DNA of 32,015 bases from Nitrospirota bacterium (lineage in GTDB: Bacteria > Nitrospirota > Thermodesulfovibrionia > UBA6902). The notes under the pieces were generated by a model. It was given only the letters and a program-made list of their open reading frames with translations. It was not told the origin of the DNA and searched no databases. The stretch covers positions 1 to 32,015 of the forward strand of contig JACRPZ010000008.1 of the NCBI GenBank assembly GCA_016222905.1, written 5' to 3'. This document shows positions 24,755 through 32,015 of this stretch, in pieces. How positions within the stretch are numbered: the stretch's first letter is position 1; each line of letters starts with the position of its first letter. The position numbers and the translations under genes are program-made.

Positions 24755-26752
24755 ATGAACTCATTTAATTTTCTGAGGCACTATCGGGAAAGTTTCGGCG
24801 ACAAGACCTTCTATCTGTTTACCTTGTTTATTATCGCTATATCTGTAACTTTCATAGGGTTCTTTATTAATCATCAGAACAGGATGTTAAAGAATAATCT
24901 TATACATGACGGCAAACAGCTTGCAGGTTTTCTCTCTTACACCTCAAAACTGGCCGTGTTTGCAGAAAACAGGGATTTGCTTGTGGATATGGTTGAAGGC
25001 GTTATGCAAAACAAGGAGGTAGTTCTGGTTCAGATATTTAATGCCGGCGGCAAAGAGTTAATAGCGCGGCAAAGGAAGCATGATAAGATCATCGAAAACC
25101 CTGAAAAAATGGATCCTGCCCGTCAGACAAAAGAGATCGAAACGCTCAGGATATCCGTATCACCGCTGTATTCTGAAAATGATAATGAGATCGAATTTCT
25201 GGCGCCGGTTATTCTTAAAGAGCATCTTATTGTAGAAGAGACCATGTTGTCCGGTGAAAATTCATCACGAGGGAAAGATAATTTTATAGGGTTTGTCAGG
25301 ATAGTATTTAACAAAGAACCGCTGCACAAAAGCCTTTCGGTCATTTTGTTAAATAACATACTGATTCTGGTCAGTTTTATAATATTCAGTTCTTTCATCA
25401 TATATTATCTGGTCAGGCAGAAGATAACAAAACCGCTTAATAGTCTGGCTGAAAGCGCCCAGGCATTAGGCGAGGGGGATTTCTTCAGAAAGGTTCCTGT
25501 TGACTCAACTGATGAGATAGGCAGGCTTGCAAAGACCTTTAACGATATGGCTGAATCGTTAGGGAGAAGAGAGTCTGAAAAACAGTATCTCTTAACCGAG
25601 CAGAGGAGACTCGAGGAACAGCTGCGTCATGCCCAGAAGATGGAGGCGATCGGCCAGCTTGCCGGAGGGGTAGCGCATGATTTCAACAACATCCTCACAG
25701 CGGTCATGGGCTACGGCCATCTGTTACAGATGAAACTGAAGGGAGACGATCCGCTGAAACACAATGTTGACCAGATACTCACGGTAACGAAGCGCGGGGC
25801 CGATCTCACCAGGAACCTGCTTGCCTTCAGCAGGAAACAGGCAATCGAGCTCAAGCCTGTAAACATCAATAAAATTATAGAAACCTCGGTTAAGCTCTTA
25901 CCGGGACTGATAGGTGAGAGGATAGAACTGAAGACAATACTTGCAGATGAAAATCTGACTATGCTGGCAGACAGCTTTCAGATAGAGCAGGTAATATTGA
26001 ATCTTGCATCAAACGCGCGTGATGCCATGCCTGAAGGGGGCGCTTTAACTATTGCAACCGAAAGTATGGAGATGGACAGAAAATATATAAGCGTCCACGG
26101 CTATGGAAATCCTGGCGCATACGTGTTGCTTTCATTTACAGACACGGGTACCGGGATGGATGAAGAGACAAAGAAGAAAATATTTGATCCCTTTTTCACG
26201 ACTAAAAAGGCAGGGGAGGGAACAGGGCTGGGGCTTGCGATGATATACGGTATCCTGAAGCAGCATAACGGGTATATAACAGTCGACAGTGAAGAGGGGA
26301 AGGGAACGACATTCAGGATATATTTTCCATTAGTTGACGGTAAGGAAGAGGATGAAGTTGCGGAAGCTTCTGCCCCGGCAGGAGGGAAAGAGACAATACT
26401 TATTGCGGAAGATGATGCAGCGGTGAGGGAGCCTTTAAAGGCTGCGCTGGAAATATTCGGGTATGATGTGATAGAGACGGTTGACGGGGAAGATGCTGTT
26501 GCGAAGTTTAAAGAAAATAAAGAGAGGATCAAGCTGCTTCTGTTTGATGTAATCATGCCGAAGATGAACGGCAAGGAGGCCTATGAAGAGATAAAGTTAA
26601 TAAGGCCTGAAATTAAAGTTATATTTACGAGCGGATATACAGCGAACACGTTCCAGGCAAAGGAAATAGTTAAGAAGGAGTTGACCTTTATATCAAAACC
26701 TGTTTCGCCGAACAACCTGTTAAGAAAGATAAGGGAGGTGCTGGATAAATGA
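24755..26752 (+). CDS. Membrane hybrid histidine kinase with C-terminal receiver
   Basis: A 665-residue inner-membrane sensor. The first helix is at 19-38, a periplasmic sensor of about 160 residues follows (FLSYTSKLAVFAENRDLL near its start), and the second helix is at about 199-220. A HAMP domain (221-273) and a short coiled coil lead to the HisKA core AGGVAHDFNNIL with phospho-acceptor His308. The ATPase domain has N box ASNARDAMPEGG, G1 DTGTGMD, F box FDPFFTTK and G2 GTGLGLAM. The receiver (about 547-665) has acidic pocket AEDD, phospho-acceptor Asp598 in LLFDVIMPKMNG, and Lys648 in ISKP. It is co-transcribed with the periplasmic binding protein just upstream. No DNA-binding regulator is next to it, so the phosphorelay output lies elsewhere. 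Confidence 0.92.
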   Translation: MNSFNFLRHYRESFGDKTFYLFTLFIIAISVTFIGFFINHQNRMLKNNLIHDGKQLAGFLSYTSKLAVFAENRDLLVDMVEGVMQNKEVVLVQIFNAGGKELIARQRKHDKIIENPEKMDPARQTKEIETLRISVSPLYSENDNEIEFLAPVILKEHLIVEETMLSGENSSRGKDNFIGFVRIVFNKEPLHKSLSVILLNNILILVSFIIFSSFIIYYLVRQKITKPLNSLAESAQALGEGDFFRKVPVDSTDEIGRLAKTFNDMAESLGRRESEKQYLLTEQRRLEEQLRHAQKMEAIGQLAGGVAHDFNNILTAVMGYGHLLQMKLKGDDPLKHNVDQILTVTKRGADLTRNLLAFSRKQAIELKPVNINKIIETSVKLLPGLIGERIELKTILADENLTMLADSFQIEQVILNLASNARDAMPEGGALTIATESMEMDRKYISVHGYGNPGAYVLLSFTDTGTGMDEETKKKIFDPFFTTKKAGEGTGLGLAMIYGILKQHNGYITVDSEEGKGTTFRIYFPLVDGKEEDEVAEASAPAGGKETILIAEDDAAVREPLKAALEIFGYDVIETVDGEDAVAKFKENKERIKLLLFDVIMPKMNGKEAYEEIKLIRPEIKVIFTSGYTANTFQAKEIVKKELTFISKPVSPNNLLRKIREVLDK

Positions 26753-26770
26753 GACAGGACAAAATTGTTG

Positions 26771-26804
26771 TAGCGGAACTAACAAGTTAGAGGCGGTTTA
26801 AAGC
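26771..26804. repeat. 34-bp dispersed repeat, copy 2
   Basis: TAGCGGAACTAACAAGTTAG followed by AGGCGGTTTAAAGC, with three differences from the copy at 19565-19598. It lies 18 bp past the end of the hybrid kinase gene. CTAAC-AA-GTTAG inside this copy is a short palindrome that copy 1 lacks. Confidence 0.65.
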
Positions 26805-26841
26805 GATGTTTTATCAAATACCCCTGCCGGTTTTGCCCGAA

Positions 26842-26880
26842 TTGACTTTATTTAGAAAATGACCATATTATATAGTCATT
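26842..26880 (+). promoter_or_regulatory. Toxin-antitoxin promoter with overlapping palindromic operator
   Basis: TTGACT (26842-26847) and TATTAT (26866-26871) are spaced by 18 bp. The -10 box lies inside an inverted repeat, AATGAC (26858-26863) and GTCATT (26875-26880) around an 11-bp AT-rich centre. A repressor bound there would block initiation, the usual autoregulation by Phd-type antitoxin with toxin. A strong AGGAGG follows before the antitoxin ATG. Confidence 0.6.
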
Positions 26881-26893
26881 AGGAGGTGTTCAT

Positions 26894-27163
26894 ATGGCAA
26901 CAAAAGAGGTGACCATTACTGATGGTAAAAAGGGGTTCACGGGGCTTATAAAAGAGTCTGTGGCTAACAATGAAGATATTGTCATTACGAAGAGGGGACG
27001 GCCTGTTGCCGTCCTTTTGCCTTATAAAGAATATGCAGACCTGAGAAAGTTGAGAACTTATCTCAAGATGCTTGAAATTTCTACGGAAATGAATAAAACA
27101 GGCATTAAGGCAAAAAATGTTTATGCGGCATCAAAGAAAGAACTTGAAGGAAGAGGGCTGTGA
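26894..27163 (+). CDS. Phd/YefM-family antitoxin
   Basis: An 89-residue type II antitoxin. The N-terminal Phd/YefM fold (residues 1-60) shows the usual pattern: a short strand, a helix (FTGLIKESVANN), then DIVITKRGRPVAVLLPYKEY. This part dimerises and binds the operator. The charged C-terminal helix (about 60-89) would wrap the toxin. A strong AGGAGG ribosome-binding site lies 7 bases upstream of the ATG. The stop overlaps the toxin GTG (GTGA), giving coupled translation with antitoxin first. Confidence 0.9.
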   Translation: MATKEVTITDGKKGFTGLIKESVANNEDIVITKRGRPVAVLLPYKEYADLRKLRTYLKMLEISTEMNKTGIKAKNVYAASKKELEGRGL

Positions 27164-27603
27164 TTATAGTAATTGATTCAGGAGTTTTACTTAAAGCCTA
27201 TTTCCCGGATGAAGAGGGGCATAGAGAAGCGCAAAGCCTTATCCGTGACTATGCAAAGGGAGACATCATATTTCATGCTCCAACACTTATTACCTACGAA
27301 ATAATCAATGCCTGTCTTGTTGCATCGAGGATGGCCCGCTTTCCAAAGACAAGGGCAAAAGAGTTAATGAATGAAATGCTCGGTATCGAGATTGTCACAG
27401 AAGACATTGAACGCTTAAAAGAGAGAATTTTTGATATATCTATAAAACACAGCAGAAGCGCATATGATGCAGCCTATATAGCCCTTGCCGAGTCACGAAA
27501 TCTGCCTTTCATCACAGCCGACAAGAAGCTCTTTAATAGCCTGAAGAAAGATTTTGCCTTCGTGAATTGGATAGAGAATTATCCTCATGCATTGAATAAG
27601 TGA
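27160..27603 (+). CDS. vapC: PIN-domain toxin, VapC family
   Basis: A 147-residue PIN-domain ribonuclease. The acidic metal-binding set is complete: Asp6 in VIDSGVLLKAY, Glu47 in TLITYEIINA, Asp103 in SAYDAAYIALA and Asp121 in FITADKKL. VapC toxins commonly cut tRNA or rRNA loops; the target here is unknown. The start is GTG, overlapping the antitoxin stop by 4 nt. The following 159-bp gap (27604-27762) contains a 13-bp sequence shared with 19613-19625 and nothing else I recognise. Confidence 0.88.
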   Translation: MIIVIDSGVLLKAYFPDEEGHREAQSLIRDYAKGDIIFHAPTLITYEIINACLVASRMARFPKTRAKELMNEMLGIEIVTEDIERLKERIFDISIKHSRSAYDAAYIALAESRNLPFITADKKLFNSLKKDFAFVNWIENYPHALNK

Positions 27604-27762
27604 ACTTTGATTATGCTCCCTTTTAAAGTTTGAGGAACGCTTTAACCTTAGGCATCATTCCTAAACAAAATCTTCACAACAAACCATAATCACATGACGA
27701 GCCTGCAGGATAAGGCGAAATGACATATATCAACCCTCCACCCCACCACATATCATTACCCC

Positions 27763-28551
27763 TTAAAGGATAAAATCCCCAATAATACTCATCATATCCG
27801 GGATATACCCTGCACGGGAAATTTCCTCCGCAGAATTCGCTGTCCAATACTCTGTCTGGTTCTTGATTGTACTACCGTAATATGTATGTAACCTGTTTGC
27901 ATGCCCCCAATAATCATTTGTTGTGTCAACCCTTACCCAACTACTGTATAAACTGTAGACAAACTGATAGCTGATTGATTGATAGTCATCACTGAGAATA
28001 TATAATGGTGTTACGAGGTTCCCCCGCGTGAGATATGTTACCTTAACATCATAATTGGTTGATGAAGCAGCTTGCGGACTGCTGACTGAAGAAACCTTTA
28101 CATATATGTTCTTCTGGTCATGTGGATAAACATCATATTCGTTGGCGCCATATGCTATTCCATCCTGGTTTACGTCCACCTGTGCTATTGCTTCAGGGCT
28201 TCCGGCAACATACCAGTTATTGTAAAGGCATATCCAGTCCGTATTGCTAAAAATGTCTATGGGCGTGGGCTCGCTGATGTCTTTATATCCAACGGCAACT
28301 GCGTCTGTCTCATTTCCGAGAGTGCCTTTATACACGACTTGAAGATAAACATCCACAGCATAAAGAGGGATAGGGTTCTGGGTTAAGTCAAAATTAAGCT
28401 CTACAGTTGTGTTTTTGGGGATGGAGTGTACATTGTTCTCAGGGACTACTATATATGAGAAATCTGCTGCTGTTGAAACAGGGATAGAATGAAAGGGATC
28501 TTCAGAGGCAAGTTTATATTTCACAACAAGTTCTATGTTTCCGTCAGTCAT
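27763..28551 (-). CDS. 3' part of a frameshifted phospholipase C-like gene
   Basis: A 262-residue frame with no start signal of its own, overlapping the end of the upstream ORF by 8 bases. Its frame stays open upstream of the nominal ATG, reading LKNTTSNGDE before MTDGNIELVV, and this joins naturally to the previous protein. The encoded region is beta-rich, resembling tandem Ig-like or beta-sandwich modules (IELVVKYKLAS, VELNFDLTQNPIPLYAVDVYL, NIYVKVSSVSSP), with no catalytic motif. Removing one base from the A5 run at 28574-28578 (minus-strand sense) fuses the two frames. It is either a disrupted tail, a sequencing error, or a slippage product; it is unlikely to be an independent gene. Confidence 0.6.
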   Translation of the reverse strand: MTDGNIELVVKYKLASEDPFHSIPVSTAADFSYIVVPENNVHSIPKNTTVELNFDLTQNPIPLYAVDVYLQVVYKGTLGNETDAVAVGYKDISEPTPIDIFSNTDWICLYNNWYVAGSPEAIAQVDVNQDGIAYGANEYDVYPHDQKNIYVKVSSVSSPQAASSTNYDVKVTYLTRGNLVTPLYILSDDYQSISYQFVYSLYSSWVRVDTTNDYWGHANRLHTYYGSTIKNQTEYWTANSAEEISRAGYIPDMMSIIGDFIL

Positions 28552-29665
28552 TTCGTCGCCATTGGATGTTGTATTTTTCAGAGTAAACTGGTCTTAATGC
28601 CTGCTTTTTTAGGTCACCAGGAAGAAATTTATACAACCATCCGCCTAAGGCAAGATGTTCTATGTGGTCACCATTGCCGACTTGCCCGCCGTCGGTTTCG
28701 CCTTGTCCAAGTTTCCTCAAATACGTCCTCTTTTTCCCATCAATTGTTTCGTCATATTCAACCACGCTTCCTAAATTAGGATAAGGGAAGGCAGAAGTAA
28801 AGTAACTGTCGGGGCTCAAAAAATTGGCATTCGTATATTCGGAAAGGCCGATATTTGATAAGAGATTACCGTTTGGGTCTATTACGAGATTCGTGGTGAC
28901 GTTTGGATCAGGGTTTGGGTTATTATATTGATTAGTATCAAAAAGATTGGCGACAGGGATAGAGGCAAGGGGATTAGGATTTCCAATCGCTGATGAATCA
29001 AAATAAATTGGGGTATATTGTGAAATATCTGCTATAGTCTTTATAGTTTCTTTAACCCATTTCTCATAATTGTAAAAGAAATAGTGGCCGTCATCTCTCG
29101 TATGCTCCGGTACTGACAAGTCTTCGACTAAATGCATAAGCTGTCCGAGCCCCCTGAACATTTCAGCATAATAATTATCTCTTGATGCTTTGTTCGTATT
29201 CGTAAGCGCTTTATAAAAATAATCTCTACTATCATACCAGGAATAGTTCCCACTGCCGAGCACTTGAATAGTTTGTGCCCCAAGAGGCCACTGCGACCAC
29301 TGAATAGAAGAAACCCCAGAAAGAGATCCTGAACCCCATATACCGCTAAAGCCCTCGTCAGTCAATGGGTTGTGAAAGTGATTAACAGAACGCAAATAGG
29401 GCATCCACCAATAAGGCTTGTCTTCGTATTCACCGCCTTTTCTTAACCACCACCATAATTCATGGGCGTTAAATTTTTCTTCGATGCCTCCCTGTACCCC
29501 TAATCGTTCTTTCACGTATGCATCTAATGAAAAACTATTAAGTGTATTTCTTGCAATATATTCATTGAAATTTTCATGTGTATCTGTCTCTAAGGCATAA
29601 CAGAAGGAAGCACCGCTGTATATAATCACTATTATTAATAACAATTTTTTCATCATTCTACTCAT
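28544..29665 (-). CDS. Exported zinc-dependent phospholipase C-like protein, 5' part of frameshifted gene
   Basis: A 373-residue frame with a signal peptide (MMKKLLLIIVIIYSGASFCYA). The catalytic-type domain has histidines and acids in the pattern of zinc-dependent phospholipase C: His30 in ETDTHENFN, NHFHNPL with His96 and His98, and HLVEDLSVPEH with His178, Asp182 and His188, spaced as in HxxxDxxxxxH of the family, plus His194. The lipase/esterase role is inferred; substrate unknown. The frame ends in an out-of-family tail (EKYNIQWRRND) just after an A5 run, where a one-base indel would join it to the beta-rich frame at 27763-28551. The start lies 2 nt after the upstream gene; ATG at 29656 is an alternative. 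Confidence 0.7.
   Translation of the reverse strand: MSRMMKKLLLIIVIIYSGASFCYALETDTHENFNEYIARNTLNSFSLDAYVKERLGVQGGIEEKFNAHELWWWLRKGGEYEDKPYWWMPYLRSVNHFHNPLTDEGFSGIWGSGSLSGVSSIQWSQWPLGAQTIQVLGSGNYSWYDSRDYFYKALTNTNKASRDNYYAEMFRGLGQLMHLVEDLSVPEHTRDDGHYFFYNYEKWVKETIKTIADISQYTPIYFDSSAIGNPNPLASIPVANLFDTNQYNNPNPDPNVTTNLVIDPNGNLLSNIGLSEYTNANFLSPDSYFTSAFPYPNLGSVVEYDETIDGKKRTYLRKLGQGETDGGQVGNGDHIEHLALGGWLYKFLPGDLKKQALRPVYSEKYNIQWRRND
28574..28578 (-). other. Likely frameshift site (A5 run)
   Basis: On the minus strand, CTCTGAAAAATACAAC contains five A residues. With four, the phospholipase frame would read on through SENTTSNGDEMTDG into the downstream beta-rich frame. Homopolymer indel error, true mutation and programmed slippage are all possible. 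Confidence 0.55.
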
Positions 29666-29667
29666 AC

Positions 29668-30324
29668 TTAATCTTCATTGCCTACTGCTTCTAAACCAAA
29701 ACGTTGGCGTTCTTCATTTATTGCTTTATATAAAAGAGGCATTTCCTTTGATTGAACGTCTCCATAAGGATATGTTATCGCCTTCAACCTCTCTTCCCTC
29801 GTCTTCAGCTTAGGCAGTTCTACGAGGCCAAAGGTAACTTTGATCGTTTCTATCTTTCTCTGAACCAATGCCTCTAATTCTCCAGCACTACCGATCCCTT
29901 TTGAGAAAAATATATATTCACTTTCAGCATTAAGTCCATGAGGCGTTACTTGATAGTTAGGATAACTACCATATCCCGGCTTATAAATAATAAATTCAGC
30001 ATAATCCTCTATTGAATTGGGCTGAATTACAGTAGTATAAGATGGAAAATAAAATTCACCCTTTTTATCAGTTAAAGTCTCTTTGATTTTTATTACAGAT
30101 GAATACCCTCCCCCGGGGCCGCTTATCAAGGAATGTTTTTTGTAAACAACCACGACTACAGCCCCTTCTATCGGCTCCTTGGTTTCTGCGTCAATCACTT
30201 TACCTTTAAACTCCGGTTTATTGTAAATAAGCCAGCCAGCAACGCTCTCAGATGTTAATAAAAGAACAATACCAACAATAACAAAAAAACATTTCAAACG
30301 ATAGTTAATATTTCTATGAGTCAT
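29668..30324 (-). CDS. Exported carboxypeptidase-regulatory-like domain protein
   Basis: A 218-residue protein with an N-terminal signal segment (LKCFFVIVGIVLLLTSESVAG). A beta-sandwich of the carboxypeptidase-regulatory-like (CarboxypepD_reg) type follows: FKGKVIDAETKEPIEGAVVV, later TDKKGEFYFPSY. The C-terminal half (about 135-218) is helical and charged, and I do not recognise it. Such domains are usually accessory, found in cell-surface or periplasmic proteins. It lies 2 nt upstream of the phospholipase-like gene and 26 bp downstream of another exported protein, so these form an operon of envelope or secreted proteins. Confidence 0.6.
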   Translation of the reverse strand: MTHRNINYRLKCFFVIVGIVLLLTSESVAGWLIYNKPEFKGKVIDAETKEPIEGAVVVVVYKKHSLISGPGGGYSSVIKIKETLTDKKGEFYFPSYTTVIQPNSIEDYAEFIIYKPGYGSYPNYQVTPHGLNAESEYIFFSKGIGSAGELEALVQRKIETIKVTFGLVELPKLKTREERLKAITYPYGDVQSKEMPLLYKAINEERQRFGLEAVGNED

Positions 30325-30350
30325 TTTTCAATCCTTGGAAAAATTTAATT

Positions 30351-30899
30351 TCATAGATGAGGCTGTTTCGTAAAGAGATAGTCAGGTAGTTCGCCTGGTG
30401 ATGCTATCAAAATAAATGTTATCACCTTCTCTCCCCCTATAGAAATCCCATATTTTTTATACCAACACATTTCTTTTCTTATTTCACATTCTCCGTAGTA
30501 TTTATTTACGTGTTCCATAGAATCTCCTAGACCAATACCTTTCGTTGTTTTGCCCTTGTAAGCAGGGATGCCTTCTCCTGACCAGACAATTTCCATTACT
30601 TCCACTTTGCTATTTCTTGTGAATATAAAAAAACCAGCATGGCTATCCAGCCCGTAACTTAGCACTTTTAATTTTCCTATTGAGGAAGGAATGTCCATAA
30701 AATTTGATCGTATTTCGTCAGGAAATCCTAAGACTTTCCATATATCTGATTCGGAATCGCCTATTTCAATTCCAAGCATAGATTTGCCTTCCACTATCGG
30801 TTGATTTAAGGCTTGCTCTTTTTGAGCGTTGACATAAGAGGGTACTGCAGCTATTACAAATACAAGAAGCAAGAACATGTTAACTCGAGTAAACTTCAT
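30351..30899 (-). CDS. Exported hypothetical protein with two GDS repeats
   Basis: A 182-residue protein with a signal peptide (MFLLLVFVIAAVPSYVNA). The mature part has two related units, GIEIGDSESDIWKVLGFPDE (from about residue 43) and GIGLGDSMEHVNKYYGE (from about 121), each followed by beta strands. The pattern of G-x-x-x-GDS, a helix, then a yG/lG turn resembles the BamE/SmpA-like and periplasmic repeat folds, but I cannot assign a family. Cys138 and Cys145 in YYGECEIRKEMCWY could form a disulfide. The ATG lies 40 bp after the next protein, on the same strand. Confidence 0.6.
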   Translation of the reverse strand: MKFTRVNMFLLLVFVIAAVPSYVNAQKEQALNQPIVEGKSMLGIEIGDSESDIWKVLGFPDEIRSNFMDIPSSIGKLKVLSYGLDSHAGFFIFTRNSKVEVMEIVWSGEGIPAYKGKTTKGIGLGDSMEHVNKYYGECEIRKEMCWYKKYGISIGGEKVITFILIASPGELPDYLFTKQPHL

Positions 30900-30939
30900 A
30901 GTATTCTCCTCTTAATAGATTCTCTATTATGAAAACCCA

Positions 30940-32015
30940 TTAAAAATCCTGTATCATCCATATACCATTCTCGTTCTTTATAAAGATTACCTCATAAGAA
31001 TATATTATTCCGCCTTCTGAGGTTACAAGTTCATATTCTGCAACATTTTCTTTAATAGAAATAAGAGTAAATGCTGTTTGTGTTGTTACTATAGATGGAA
31101 GTTGATCTACCACAGCGTTAAACATCTCATCATACGAAGCTCGGGTTTCAGAGGATATATAAATCAGGGCAGTTGTTGTATCTTGAATACTTAGACTACT
31201 CCTCATCGCCTCCCACTTTGCACTGAGCAACGCATCAAGCTGCGTTGCATTAAGCACTACTATTACTATCGTATCTGTATAGGTATTGCTTTGAGAATCT
31301 GTAATCGTTATTGTCGGGTAATATATGCCCTCTGCTGTATATGTGTGACTTATGTTATCGAATGTTGTCCCTGTGTAATCAATAGTTGAGTCTCCTTCGT
31401 AGTCCATCTGATAGGATGTCACTGCATTGGGTATATACGTTGATACCGAGAAATATGTTGTAAGAGGCGGGATGCCTGATTCTATATTCGCTGTTAAGGT
31501 TACATGAGACGCTGTTGTATTTGCATTGACTGATATTGAGGTTGATGCGGTGTATCCTGTTGTATCGGTTGCGGAGGCTGTAATAATATTCTCTCCTTCT
31601 TCCAGCGGCACGCTGTTTACAAAGAATTCATTATTATAAATATTGGCTGTTATCCCGTTTACTGTTACCCCTGTTTCACTGAGCGTGGTATTTGTAACTG
31701 TTCCTTTAACCATCACGTCAGAGTTGTTTATTGTTTGTCCAGGTGAGGGAGATATTATTGTCAAAGTTATAGGCGGAGTTGTAAAGCTCATAGGATCGCC
31801 ATAAGTTGTTCCTCCAGAATTGGCAGCGACAACCCTGTAATAATAAGGCGTGTTTGGGGAAAGCCCTGTTATATCGGCTGATACGCCAACATCTATAGTT
31901 CCATTTCCTATTTGCAGATCAGGTTCAGGTGTTCTAAATTCATAAGATGTGCTTGTTCCGTATTGAAAAAATACTGTTGTTGCTGCGCCGTTTGGATTGA
32001 CTGTTCCGTTTAATG
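30940..32015 (-). CDS. FN3/Ig-like/PKD surface protein, 5' end cut by the window
   Basis: The frame is open to the end of the window, so only the C-terminal 358 or so residues are seen. Before the first internal Met (31791) lies a fibronectin type III-like domain (LNGTVNPNGAATTVFFQYG and PYYYRVVAANSGGTTYGDP). Next is a bacterial Ig-like domain of the glucodextranase type (ISPSPGQTINNSDVMVKGTV, NSVPLEEGENIITASATD), then a PKD domain (SGIPPLTTYFSV, YEGDSTIDYTG, ISHTYTAEGIYYPTITITD). The C-terminal ~100 residues (LDALLSAKWEAMRSSLSIQD onward) form a helical plus beta module that I do not recognise. It is probably a large secreted or surface protein and the first visible gene of the exported-protein operon. 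Confidence 0.75.
   Translation of the reverse strand, partial: LNGTVNPNGAATTVFFQYGTSTSYEFRTPEPDLQIGNGTIDVGVSADITGLSPNTPYYYRVVAANSGGTTYGDPMSFTTPPITLTIISPSPGQTINNSDVMVKGTVTNTTLSETGVTVNGITANIYNNEFFVNSVPLEEGENIITASATDTTGYTASTSISVNANTTASHVTLTANIESGIPPLTTYFSVSTYIPNAVTSYQMDYEGDSTIDYTGTTFDNISHTYTAEGIYYPTITITDSQSNTYTDTIVIVVLNATQLDALLSAKWEAMRSSLSIQDTTTALIYISSETRASYDEMFNAVVDQLPSIVTTQTAFTLISIKENVAEYELVTSEGGIIYSYEVIFIKNENGIWMIQDF

Overview
The window reads as chromosome of a Gram-negative, rod-shaped bacterium: an Mla/MCE lipid-transport set, a TonB-dependent receptor, and the mreBCD-mrdA-rodA wall-elongation cluster are all present. The def-fmt-DUF116-PASTA-rpe order, the geopeptide-type radical SAM locus and the FN3/PKD surface proteins suggest a Nitrospirota or Desulfuromonadia-like (Geobacter-type) lineage. 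That placement rests on gene order and family resemblance, with no rRNA or phylogeny to support it.

Layout. (1) 1-3.6 kb, minus strand, visibly AT-richer: two TIR-domain genes, a TIR-STAND NTPase and a small protein in which a TIR domain is fused to what looks like the allosteric LeuA dimer domain of 2-isopropylmalate synthase. I read this as a small horizontally acquired defence module. (2) 3.7-5.8 kb: a GH57 glucanotransferase/amylase. (3) 5.87-5.97 kb: an inverted pair of GC-rich intergenic repeat units. (4) 6.1-9.05 kb: mlaD-mlaF-mlaE. (5) 9.1-14.4 kb: rodA, PBP2, mreD, mreC, mreB. (6) 14.5-19.5 kb: an RDD membrane protein, a TPR protein, rpe, a three-PASTA protein, DUF116, fmt and def, with a 95-bp imperfect palindrome between rpe and the PASTA gene. 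(7) 19.6-21.65 kb: a RiPP-like operon of a 31-residue precursor peptide with a Cys-Cys motif, a radical SAM/SPASM maturase and a six-helix half-size MFS protein. A terminator-like hairpin lies between precursor and maturase. (8) 21.7-26.75 kb: a TonB-dependent receptor diverging from a periplasmic binding protein plus a membrane hybrid histidine kinase, with strong promoter elements on both strands between them. (9) 26.8-27.6 kb: a Phd/VapC toxin-antitoxin pair. (10) 27.7-32.0 kb: exported proteins, namely a frameshifted zinc-dependent phospholipase C-like protein, a carboxypeptidase-regulatory-like protein, a small protein with two GDS repeats, and the C-terminal part of an FN3/Ig/PKD protein cut by the window edge.

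From def down to the GH57 gene every gene lies on the minus strand, many with 1-4 nt spacing or overlaps, so regions 4-6 are probably a few long operons linking protein N-terminal processing, cell-wall elongation and outer-membrane lipid homeostasis. The two parts most worth follow-up are the TIR-LeuA fusion and the unannotated precursor peptide with its maturase and half-transporter. There is no gene-free stretch above 300 bases, and I saw no rRNA, tRNA, CRISPR array or insertion sequence.
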